Source of the DNA: Flavobacterium aerium
GTDB lineage: Bacteria; Bacteroidota; Bacteroidia; Flavobacteriales; Flavobacteriaceae
DNA: 64,000 nt
Reading direction: 5' to 3'
Assembly: GCF_030766725.1 (NCBI RefSeq)
Contig: NZ_JARQWR010000009.1
Location: 62,001-126,000 of the forward strand
Shown: positions 27,403 to 36,400 of the stretch, in pieces
How positions within the stretch are numbered: position 1 is the first letter of the stretch
Layout: every line of letters starts with the position of its first letter
Made by a program: the position numbers and the translations under genes
The notes under the pieces: model-generated
The model's input: only the letters and a program-made list of their open reading frames with translations
Database searches by the model: none
What the model was told of the DNA's origin: nothing

Positions 27403-29226
27403 ATGCCGATTAGCACTACAGTACAAATACGAATTTCTGGTGAGGTATTGCCTCGATTTTCACAATTGGTAATTAACCAAAAAGTAAACACACACCACCA
27501 ATTTTCATTGTTGCAACCATTACCTAAAGAGTTCATTACTCAGGCAATGGATAAAGCACAAAGTTACATTGGCCAACCCATAAATATTAAAATTTCGCCT
27601 TCAAATATGCTTACAGAGTCTCCATTAATATTTAATGGGATTATCACTGAAGCACAAATGGTAAGAACTTCAGGTTCATCGGGAGGTATAATTATTAATG
27701 GATACAGTCCAACCATATTAATGGAAGGAACACCACATGCAAAATCATATACCGAGCAGACACTTTCTGAAATTGTAAATGAAATTTTGAAAAGCTATTC
27801 CCAAGAAAATATCAAACCAAGTGTAAGCATTCAACGTGACACAACACTTCCATATACTGTACAGTATAATGAAAGCGATTTTGGGTTTTTATGTAGAATG
27901 GCACAAAAAAAAGGAGAATGGTTATACTATAATGGAGAAGAATTACGATTTGGTAGTCCAAAACCTAAAACCTTCACTTTAGAATACGGTAGAATATTAC
28001 ATTCTTTTAACATTGAAATGCGTGCAAAAGCTATGAATTTTCAATACTTAGGTTACGAATCATCAAGTGCCGATAATCAAAAAGCTACAGCAGCTGAAGT
28101 AAATTATCAAACACAAGGAGTTTCTCAAGCTATGGTAGAAGTCTCAAAGAAAATGTTCCCGAATCAATCAACAATGCTATACAGTAATAGTATTGAAGAA
28201 GGAAATTCACGTGCCCATTTAGTAGATCGATTAAAAACACAATTACAATCCAGAGCATCAGATTTAGTAACGGCTAGAGGCGATTCTGATGAAACAGGAT
28301 TACGTATTGGAGATATCGTTGTAATTAGAGAACCAGCATTTTCAATTACGTCAAATCCACTAGACTCATTACAAGAACAATTCTTTGGAAGCTATTATAT
28401 TACCGATATTACACACGTATGTGATGAATCAGGAAACTACCATAATACATTCGATGCAGTACCAGATACAGTAGCTAGTCCACCGTACGGGAATGTTCAC
28501 AGCACACCTCAGGCTGAAACTCAACCAGCAGTAGTAGTCGATAATAATGATCCAAAAGGATTAGGTCGAGTACAAGTTGAGTTTCCATGGCAAAAAGGAT
28601 TAGGAAGCGTAACCCCTTGGATCCGTATGACAAATCCTCATACAGGAGGAGGAAAAGGATTCTATTTTATTCCTGAAGTAGGAGAAGAAGTGTTGGTAGC
28701 ATTTGAAGCAGGAAATGCAGAAAAACCATTTGTATTAGGAGCAATGTACAATGGATCAGAATATAGCGGTTATGCAGATTCGCAAAATAAACTTAAAGTA
28801 ATACAAACCAGATCTGGAACGAAAGTAATCATGAATGATGATGAAGGTTCAATAACAGTAGAAGATCCTAGTGGTAATACTTGGTTTATGGACGGTAATG
28901 GAAACATTGTTGTGAATGCACCAAAAAATGTTACGATAGAAGCAGGAGAAAGCATTATAATGAATGCAGGAAGTAATATTGTCGCTTCTGCAAAAATGGA
29001 TGTGAACATAGTAGCTGGAGAGAATATTACTGAGATGGCAAACGACGATTATAGTTTAACAGCTAGTAATATTACTGAAACTGCGGCTAGAAGTAGAACT
29101 TCAAATGCGAAAAACATAAATGAGAACATGCATGAAGGACAAGTTGTTAGTACTTTAAAAGATATTTTTATCGAAAGTGCAACACAAGTAAATGTAAACA
29201 GTGGTAAAAAAGTGAAAATGCAGTAA
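27403..29226 (+). CDS. vgrG: T6SS spike protein VgrG (TssI)
   Basis: A 607-residue VgrG of the T6SSiii type. The N-terminal gp27-like part (about 1-360) is followed by the gp5 OB-fold region (VVVDNNDPKGLGRVQVEFPWQ, PWIRMTNPHTGGGKGFYFIPEVG, DEVLVAFE-like segment EEVLVAFEAGN). The C-terminal beta-helical needle region is made of repeats such as ITVEDPSGN and VTIEAGESIIMNAGS. There is no extra catalytic domain, so it is a structural spike that carries tip proteins. It directly precedes the first effector gene (one base gap). Confidence 0.95.
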   Translation: MPISTTVQIRISGEVLPRFSQLVINQKVNTHHQFSLLQPLPKEFITQAMDKAQSYIGQPINIKISPSNMLTESPLIFNGIITEAQMVRTSGSSGGIIINGYSPTILMEGTPHAKSYTEQTLSEIVNEILKSYSQENIKPSVSIQRDTTLPYTVQYNESDFGFLCRMAQKKGEWLYYNGEELRFGSPKPKTFTLEYGRILHSFNIEMRAKAMNFQYLGYESSSADNQKATAAEVNYQTQGVSQAMVEVSKKMFPNQSTMLYSNSIEEGNSRAHLVDRLKTQLQSRASDLVTARGDSDETGLRIGDIVVIREPAFSITSNPLDSLQEQFFGSYYITDITHVCDESGNYHNTFDAVPDTVASPPYGNVHSTPQAETQPAVVVDNNDPKGLGRVQVEFPWQKGLGSVTPWIRMTNPHTGGGKGFYFIPEVGEEVLVAFEAGNAEKPFVLGAMYNGSEYSGYADSQNKLKVIQTRSGTKVIMNDDEGSITVEDPSGNTWFMDGNGNIVVNAPKNVTIEAGESIIMNAGSNIVASAKMDVNIVAGENITEMANDDYSLTASNITETAARSRTSNAKNINENMHEGQVVSTLKDIFIESATQVNVNSGKKVKMQ

Positions 29227-29227
29227 T

Positions 29228-30478
29228 ATGGAAGACGGAACAATTACTAGAAATATATTTGGACTGTCCCGTAAAGAAGCAGATGCCATTTCACTACATG
29301 CAAGTAAAGGCGAATATTCTATTTCCTCTGTTGAAGAAGCAAAAATAATAGGAAAAAAAGGAGGGAAAAAACTAGATGAATTTAAAGCTAGAAAAGAAAA
29401 CAATGATGTTCTATTAGTAAAAAAAATAGATGGACCATTTGATGAGAATGGTAAAAAAGTTGACCTCATAGAAAAAGACCAATGGTATACCTACAAAATT
29501 ATCGAATTTAGTAGAAAGCCTACCGAAAAGGAATTAAAAAGACTTAAATGGGCGAGGCAATATGATGATGATAAAGTTGAAGAATCTGGAAGTATTGCAG
29601 GACATCAGGAAGTAAAACTGAAAATATTAAAAGGAGTAGAAGTTAGTAATGTAAGAATTTACGCTTATTTTAGATCACATACTAAAGACGTGTCGGCATT
29701 TTGTTTTGTGAGAAGTAGATATCCGAAATTATATATATCGACAACAAAAACAGGATATACTATTCAAAAACTATATGGACATCCAGCAGCAAAAGGGTTT
29801 AGTTATACATATGAACCGGGAGTAATAGTAGAAACATATAAAGCATTTTTACGTTTTTATGAGAATGGAAAAATGACCGATGTTGTAGAATTTAATGTTA
29901 CACGAGATGGATGGTATTACTTAGGCGAAAAAGATAAAAAAGCCCATTTATTAAATAGGGCTTTTGAGCCGAAAGACGCCAGTAAAAACCTTTATTTAAC
30001 AGAAGAAATACATTTTCCATCCAAAGCGCCTGCAGAATGTAAAGGGTATTTTTTAATGCAAAATAAAAATAGAAGCATTGATGCCGAGCCTTTTGAAATA
30101 GAAGTAGATGTCAATGGTAAACCTGTTGGAGATAAAAGAGCCGTAAGTGATAAAGCGAATAATGTGATGTTGCATATTGGTGGAGTTTATGGAGCTGGAT
30201 GGAAAGGCGGGACTGTAGATTGGTTGGGAGGTTCATTAGGATGTTTTGCTTTTATTCCTCAAAATGACATTTATAGCTCTGCAGAATTAGCCAAAAAAGC
30301 TTCAATAAATGATGACTATGACGATGATTTATCAAATTCACATTGGTTAAAAATCACCAATAAGATTAATGAATTAAGAGCAAAAGACACGGAGAAAAGA
30401 TTCTTTATTATCATTAATAAAAGAGGAAGCTGGGAAAAAACAAAACAAGTAGAATTAGATGAAATTTTAAAAGAATGA
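29228..30478 (+). CDS. T6SS effector with shared N-terminal domain and L,D-transpeptidase-like C-terminus
   Basis: A 416-residue protein with no signal peptide, starting one base after vgrG. Residues 1-160 are closely matched by the gene at 30796 (shared MEDGTITRNIFG start, GPFDEN near 69-74, WYTYKI near 86-91, KWARQYDDD). Residues 165-305 are Ig-like or linker. From about 310 there is a YkuD-like active site: H316 in MLHIGG and GSLGC with C339 after 22 intervening residues, as in HxG...SxGC of L,D-transpeptidases. The arginine after the cysteine is missing (GCFAF). A peptidoglycan-modifying activity in the target periplasm is inferred. An 84-residue membrane protein follows with a 4-base overlap. 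Confidence 0.75.
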   Translation: MEDGTITRNIFGLSRKEADAISLHASKGEYSISSVEEAKIIGKKGGKKLDEFKARKENNDVLLVKKIDGPFDENGKKVDLIEKDQWYTYKIIEFSRKPTEKELKRLKWARQYDDDKVEESGSIAGHQEVKLKILKGVEVSNVRIYAYFRSHTKDVSAFCFVRSRYPKLYISTTKTGYTIQKLYGHPAAKGFSYTYEPGVIVETYKAFLRFYENGKMTDVVEFNVTRDGWYYLGEKDKKAHLLNRAFEPKDASKNLYLTEEIHFPSKAPAECKGYFLMQNKNRSIDAEPFEIEVDVNGKPVGDKRAVSDKANNVMLHIGGVYGAGWKGGTVDWLGGSLGCFAFIPQNDIYSSAELAKKASINDDYDDDLSNSHWLKITNKINELRAKDTEKRFFIIINKRGSWEKTKQVELDEILKE

Positions 30479-30729
30479 GTTGGATAATAAAAATTTGTAA
30501 AATTCTTATAATTATCATTTCACTATATATAATTTATCTATTGATTGATAATTTACCCGATTATATTAAATATAGTCGTAATGGTAATGAAGGAGAAGAA
30601 GCCGGTTTAAATGCAATGATAATCACTTTTTTGGTTCCATTATTTCTATTGGTAGATTTAATGTTGATTGTCGCCGTAGTATTATATAGAAAAAGAATCA
30701 ATCAAAAACAATCTGGAATAAAAGAGTAA
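30475..30729 (+). CDS. Small two-helix membrane protein, candidate immunity
   Basis: An 84-residue protein with two hydrophobic segments (about residues 5-24 and 43-67) separated by an acidic loop. The start overlaps the effector stop by 4 bases (ATGA), so it is translated together with the L,D-transpeptidase-like effector. An inner-membrane protein with a periplasmic loop is a common shape for immunity to periplasm-active effectors. No domain recognised. Confidence 0.65.
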   Translation: MSWIIKICKILIIIISLYIIYLLIDNLPDYIKYSRNGNEGEEAGLNAMIITFLVPLFLLVDLMLIVAVVLYRKRINQKQSGIKE

Positions 30730-30734
30730 ACGCT

Positions 30735-30771
30735 AAAGAATAAAAATTTCAACTATAGATTTTTATTCTTT
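30735..30771 (+). terminator. Hairpin between the two effector modules
   Basis: A 13-base stem (30735-30747 with 30759-30771) with an 11-base loop, T-rich on the 3' side. The stem is almost only A-T pairs, so it may be weak. Confidence 0.45.
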
Positions 30772-30795
30772 TAAGTGAAATAATACAACAATAAC

Positions 30796-32094
30796 ATGGA
30801 AGATGGAACGATAACTCGAAATATATTTGGAGTATCCCGAAAGGAAGCAGAAGCAATTTCATTTAGAGCCACTAAGGCAGACTATTCCATATCAACCGTT
30901 TCTGAAGCAAAGCTTATAGGAAAAGAGAAAGGAAAAAAATTCGATGAATTTAATCCGAGCAAAGAGCAGGATGATGTTCTTTTAATAAAGAAAATTGAAG
31001 GCCCATTTGATGAGAACAACAAAAAAGTTAATGTTGTTGAAAAAGGCACATGGTATACTTACAAAATCACTCAATTTAATAGAACGCCGAAAGAGAAAGA
31101 ATTAAAAAATATAAAATGGGCATCACAATATGATGATGGAGCAATTAAAGAAATAAAAGATGTTACCAATAAAGGTTATAAAGAGATAAAACACATGCTA
31201 AAAGGGGATAATACATCCACTAAGCTAAGAATTTATGCTTTTTGTAAGGCTTCAAATAAACAAGTAAGTGTTGAGGCAGAAATAAAAGTTCTGGAGCCAA
31301 TTATAATATATGTATGTGGGTATTGGAATAAATTAATGCCATATGCAGGAACTGAATGGGGTCAAGAATATTGGGGCACAAAACTGAAACAAGCAGCAAA
31401 AGGATATTTTAAAGCACCAAAAGAATATTTCATTAATGGAGCTGGAACAAAATTTTCTTCAGGAGGAGGTAGATTTAAACAAGGAAAAGAATTTGCAGAT
31501 GCGAGATATAAAAATGTAGATTCAAAATTTTACAAAGAAATTTTTAAAGAAGGTAGAAGGATAATGATTTTGTCCCATAGTATGGGAGGAGCTTTTTCAG
31601 AAGGATTATTAAGCGTAATGAAATCACACAATGTCAAAGTTGAAAAAGTAGTACACCTATCTCCAGCAGATACATCTGGTTTCTCTGTGAATTTCCCTGA
31701 TAGAACATACCAGATTGATATTGACTGGGATCCGGTATTGATGTATAAAAATGCAGACGATGCACCGATAATAAAAGGAATAAAGTTTGCAGGCTTAGTG
31801 AAAAATCCAAAGAAAGATGAATTCGGGCATATGTACACGAAAGATGAAGCCTTTGTATGGAAATGGTTTGAAGATTTAGAAGCAGTTAATTTTGTCTATA
31901 ATCGATCTGAAAAGAAATACATGCGTTTTCCATCCGATGGATTAGGTCCGGCAACGACATCAAGTTATGATGAGAAAATTTATAAAAGTAGCGGGCTAAA
32001 GAATAATACACAATTCCAAAGAGTTATAAAAGGCAACGATACTTATCACTATCATGCATTAAACGAATACGAAACATATGATTTCAAAAAATAA
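30796..32094 (+). CDS. T6SS effector with shared N-terminal domain and lipase-like C-terminus
   Basis: A 432-residue protein whose first 160 residues match the effector at 29228. From about residue 168 it is an alpha/beta hydrolase-like domain: IIIYVCGYWN forms the first strand and oxyanion-type turn, and MILSHSMGG holds the nucleophile S262. A candidate acid is D310 or D312 in DIDWDP, and a candidate base is H345 in EFGHMYTKDE. The nucleophile elbow is S-H-S-M-G instead of the strict G-x-S-x-G. A phospholipase activity of the Tle type is inferred. It is followed, with a 17-base overlap, by a membrane-anchored gene. Confidence 0.75.
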   Translation: MEDGTITRNIFGVSRKEAEAISFRATKADYSISTVSEAKLIGKEKGKKFDEFNPSKEQDDVLLIKKIEGPFDENNKKVNVVEKGTWYTYKITQFNRTPKEKELKNIKWASQYDDGAIKEIKDVTNKGYKEIKHMLKGDNTSTKLRIYAFCKASNKQVSVEAEIKVLEPIIIYVCGYWNKLMPYAGTEWGQEYWGTKLKQAAKGYFKAPKEYFINGAGTKFSSGGGRFKQGKEFADARYKNVDSKFYKEIFKEGRRIMILSHSMGGAFSEGLLSVMKSHNVKVEKVVHLSPADTSGFSVNFPDRTYQIDIDWDPVLMYKNADDAPIIKGIKFAGLVKNPKKDEFGHMYTKDEAFVWKWFEDLEAVNFVYNRSEKKYMRFPSDGLGPATTSSYDEKIYKSSGLKNNTQFQRVIKGNDTYHYHALNEYETYDFKK

Positions 32095-32485
32095 AAAAAT
32101 AATTATAATAATCTCAGTAGTAGCAATAATAGCAATAGTTATAATTAGATACAGTTTTTTGGCAGTTTTTTGGTTAACAACTCCTGGTGATGGAGAGATA
32201 ACAGCAAATGAAAAAGTGCTATTTGAAAAAATTAAGGAAGAAAACCATGCAAAAAAAGTATGGAGAGAACCAAAATATAATATGACAGCGCCAAAAGATA
32301 CCACAACATACAGAATTATAGTAAATGATATCCCTTGCGATTCAGATACATTAGGTTTAGAAGCTAAAGCAAAAGAGATAAAGAATGAGATTAATAAACT
32401 CAATCTACATAAAAACTTCTATAAGTATGAAATAATATATGCATGTATAGATGGTAAGGATTATAATTATAGTTATTTGAGATAA
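32078..32485 (+). CDS. Membrane-anchored candidate immunity protein
   Basis: A 135-residue protein with one N-terminal helix (about 7-30) and a periplasmic domain containing Cys at about 85 and 123. It starts inside the end of the lipase-like effector gene (17-base overlap), so they are coexpressed. Localisation in the periplasm fits neutralisation of a lipase acting there. No family recognised. Confidence 0.6.
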   Translation: MISKNKKIIIIISVVAIIAIVIIRYSFLAVFWLTTPGDGEITANEKVLFEKIKEENHAKKVWREPKYNMTAPKDTTTYRIIVNDIPCDSDTLGLEAKAKEIKNEINKLNLHKNFYKYEIIYACIDGKDYNYSYLR

Positions 32486-32567
32486 TTCATTCGCACAATA
32501 TAATGGACAATTAAGATGGATGTGATATAAATATTAAACAGTTACAACATTGATTGAGATAAAAAAC

Positions 32568-33434
32568 ATGAGTTTCGATAAATCTAAAGCCTTAAAAAAA
32601 ATTATTATCCATGCATGGGATACTATAAGGGTTTATGCTGTCCATCATAGAAAAGAATTAGTAATAAATAAAAATTTAAAATTTGTTGAATCCGATTTTG
32701 AAATTGAATTAAGTTGCATCGAAGACTTAGGAGAAGACAAAATTTGGGAGATCAATAAAAAAAATGTAAAAATTAAAAATGTAGACCTCGAAAACGAGAC
32801 ATTAAGACTGTTAAGTTGTTTAGAGGATTATACATACCCAGTACAAATAAAAGTAGATCAATGCGGGAACTTCATAGAAGTAATAAACCACAAAGAATGG
32901 ACAGAAAACTGGAGAAGTAAAGCAAAAAAACTGGCCATAGAAGAATATGATGTAAATGGGAATTTAGAAGTTTTTCAGAAATTTTATGAAGTGATTCTAA
33001 ACCAGAGAAAGTTTATTGAAAATAGAGCCAAAGAAGCCTATTGGAATCTACTTTTTATAAATTTTAGAATAGCAGTACCAATTGATAAAAATTATACAAC
33101 AGATCAAGCATGTTATTGGGATTTGGCAGTTGTAGGCAGACAAGAGATAAAAGGTCATAACAGTACAGATTTAGTCAATGATAATTTTGTTATGAACTTT
33201 AAGGCACATGATAATTTAGATAAACATTTAATTGAGAGGATTGTGGACCGATATGGTTTAGAAAAAGGAGCAGATTTCTTTTCGTCAAAAATGAATGCTA
33301 CGATAGATGTTGAAATTGAAAATGAAACGAGGAAATTAAATTATAAGTCAGCTTTAATTGAATTTAATGTTGAAAATCAGTTCTCATATAGTGAAAATAT
33401 TACAATCAAATTTAGCACAGAAATTGAAAAATAA
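32568..33434 (+). CDS. Conserved T6SS-cargo protein, candidate adaptor for the DUF4280 spike protein
   Basis: A 288-residue cytoplasmic-type protein (no signal, no helix), starting MSFDKSKALKKIIIH. The ATG at 32568 is chosen over an in-frame TTG at 32550. Its stop overlaps the start of the 1400-residue PAAR-like gene by one base (TAATG). Adaptors or chaperones that load PAAR or VgrG effectors usually sit directly upstream like this. No family motif is recognised, so the role is inferred from coupling and place. Confidence 0.55.
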   Translation: MSFDKSKALKKIIIHAWDTIRVYAVHHRKELVINKNLKFVESDFEIELSCIEDLGEDKIWEINKKNVKIKNVDLENETLRLLSCLEDYTYPVQIKVDQCGNFIEVINHKEWTENWRSKAKKLAIEEYDVNGNLEVFQKFYEVILNQRKFIENRAKEAYWNLLFINFRIAVPIDKNYTTDQACYWDLAVVGRQEIKGHNSTDLVNDNFVMNFKAHDNLDKHLIERIVDRYGLEKGADFFSSKMNATIDVEIENETRKLNYKSALIEFNVENQFSYSENITIKFSTEIEK

Positions 33435-36400
33435 TGGGAAAGCAAGGTAATTTAGTAGTTGAAGGAGCAAAGTTTTATTGCTCCAATTCTGTGGATCATA
33501 ATGCCCCAGGTACAGCATCCGTTTTAAAAGTGACCAGCCAAACAAAGAAGTTAGGCAAGAATAAATATTTTGCTTCCGATAAACCTATTGGAACCTATCT
33601 AGATGACAAAGCAGAAAGCTTTGATAATGGTCAGGGTTTTGGAAAATGTCTTACACCGAATGGACAACAAATGCCTTGTGCAGGCAAATGTAAAATTACA
33701 TACTCAGACTATTATGAAAATGTAGAATTCAATAGTAGTATGAAAATACTATTGGACATTTCTACAGGAAAATGTCCAGGATATGGTAAACCAGGAGATA
33801 TCAAAATTTCAGATTGTGGACAAGCTCAAAAAACATCAACTATTAAAGTGAATGAGAAAGATGAGTTCCAAGTAAGTGTCATAAGTCCACAATGGCCAAT
33901 TGCTGATAAAACTACTAAAACGGGTGTAAAAAAGATTAAAGTAACTTTACCTATAGTAGGTAATGCAGGAGAAACATTTTTATACTTAGATAAGAAAAGT
34001 TCAGGATCTCTATTTGATGCATTTTTAAATATGCCTGAAACAAAAATGACTTTGGAAGCAGAATATACTGGTGATGAGTCTAAAATTGTATGGGGACTAT
34101 TCAAAGGCACAGATGTTAAAGATAAAGTAAGAACCTATATCGGAATTGGTAAGGGAATTAATTTAGATATTGATAAACTATTTACAGGCTTAACAGAAGG
34201 TAAATACCGTATAGAAGCCTATGGAAGCAAACCAGGAGATAACAAATGCGCGATTTTTATTGATTACATAAAAAATTATGTAGAAAAAATCACGACCCCA
34301 GGAGACAGTGTATTGAAGAATATTCCAATGCCATTCACCTTAAAATATAAGATTACAAATAATCTATTGCCTGGTCAAAAAATATTAAATTCTAATATTA
34401 TTATAAGCCCTCCTTCAGCAAGTTGGAAAATTACGCAAGGAGATCAAATCTTATATAACAGTGCTGCAAATGCCGATACGGGATTAGTAAAAGTAATGAT
34501 GTCTGGTAATATTGCGACAATTACTTTCAAAAACGCTGGAAAATATACAGTTTCTGCAACGACTAGTAGCGCCGGAACACCCTTTAAAAAAGAAATTACA
34601 GTTGCAGAAAAAATTGGTGTAAAAAATGTTGAACACGGAAATGGTTTAATACGATACAGCGATAATATTAATGCAAAAGTAAAAGACTTTAACGTTGCCT
34701 ATGTAGGTGGTACTGCTCAAAATATACAATGGTACTTGAAAAAAGAAGGGAAAGGGCGAATAAGAGTCTTTGAAGAATCTGCAGTATCAAAAATCTCCGT
34801 AATAAATAAAAGAGCAAATGATTTTTTATACCAAGATGCTAAAATTTTAGATGGGTCCTATTTTGGGAACTATGTTTTAGAAGCCTATGGATCAGCACTT
34901 GCGGCAGATAAGAATCCTGAGTTTAAAGAGGCAGGAGCATATATGGATTGCTATAATTTTGAGGTTGCTAGAAACAGTGTTGATAGCCTTGTATTTCCAG
35001 AGGTAATCCCTACGGGTACTAAAGTAAAATATGAAGCAAAGACTCGAATGGCACTTGTTCCCAATGAAAAAGTTGTAATCAATACAGGAAGCACAGATGT
35101 AACCGATAATGGTGATGGAACATTGACTTTCCCAAAAGAAGGAGAATACACGATTAAATTCCATCTTGAAGGAAACGATTGCGATACAAAAGAAATTTCA
35201 AAAGTTATTAAAGTAGCTACACCAGAGCTTAAAAAAGCATTATGGTCCTATCAGTCGGGATATAAACGTACAGAAACAGGATATAAAGAAGATTCCTTTG
35301 CCTTTGTGGAAATTGCCGGAATGGGCAAACAACAAATGATAGGTAAAGTCTGGATCAAAGGATTAGATGATAGTTTTTATAGCGATCCAGAGAAAAAGTT
35401 CATGCTGGAAGAGAAACCATTTTCATTAAATGAAGAAGGAAAAGGATCTTTCAAAATTACCACAACGGATGCCTATAAAACCAAAATAGAGGCAGCTATT
35501 CCACCAACTGCTGCAAATCCAACACCTAAGTATGAACTTATATTTACAGTTGAGGTTGCCCCATCTACAGGTGGGAATGTTACATTACCAGCCGCAATGG
35601 AAATTAAAAATGCTAGAGCTGTTCAAATTGGAGATAAAACGTTATATGAAGTTTTAGAAGCAAATGAAGTTCTTGGTATTACGTCAGAAAAGAAAATAAA
35701 ATCAATTGTTTTCTCCGATGAAGCTGGGAAAGATATTCAACGAGCACAAACATTTTATGGTAAAACCCATAAAATATGGGTACATACCGTCAATATGCAA
35801 GATGATGAATTACTAGTGAATGTCTACAAGGAAATTCCAGGAGAGGCTATGGCAGTCAAAAATGATACAGTGAGTGCCCTAACATCAAAAAAATCATATC
35901 CAGCGGAGAAAGTCGGAACAGACAGTATGCTGAAATTAGATTTTACACCCGATAAAGAATGGAATAAACCCGAGGAGAAAAATGTAGATTTTTATTTTGC
36001 TTGGGTCAGTAAGAAAGGAAAAGATGCAGAAGGAAAAGATATTTTTATTCCAGTAAAAGGTCAGGTTACCTTAAAATCAACGGAAAGCAGTGTATCATTA
36101 ATTACTACACAAGATTTAGAAAGTGTAGGGATTAAGGCAAAAAAAGAAGATGGCACACCCTTTACACAAGAAGAAATGATTTCCCTGCGAAAACAATACT
36201 TATTGTATGAGAATGGCTGTTTAAAAGTATCCAATACAACCACACAAGAAGCAATTGAAAATGACATTTCACCAGTAGCGGTTGAAATGGCTGAAATAAA
36301 AAATAAAAAAGACTGTTATTGCAATAAGCCGATGACAGAAGAAATGTTGAAAAACATCGTTAAAACAGTTACAGGAAGAACAACAATTTGGACAGGATGT

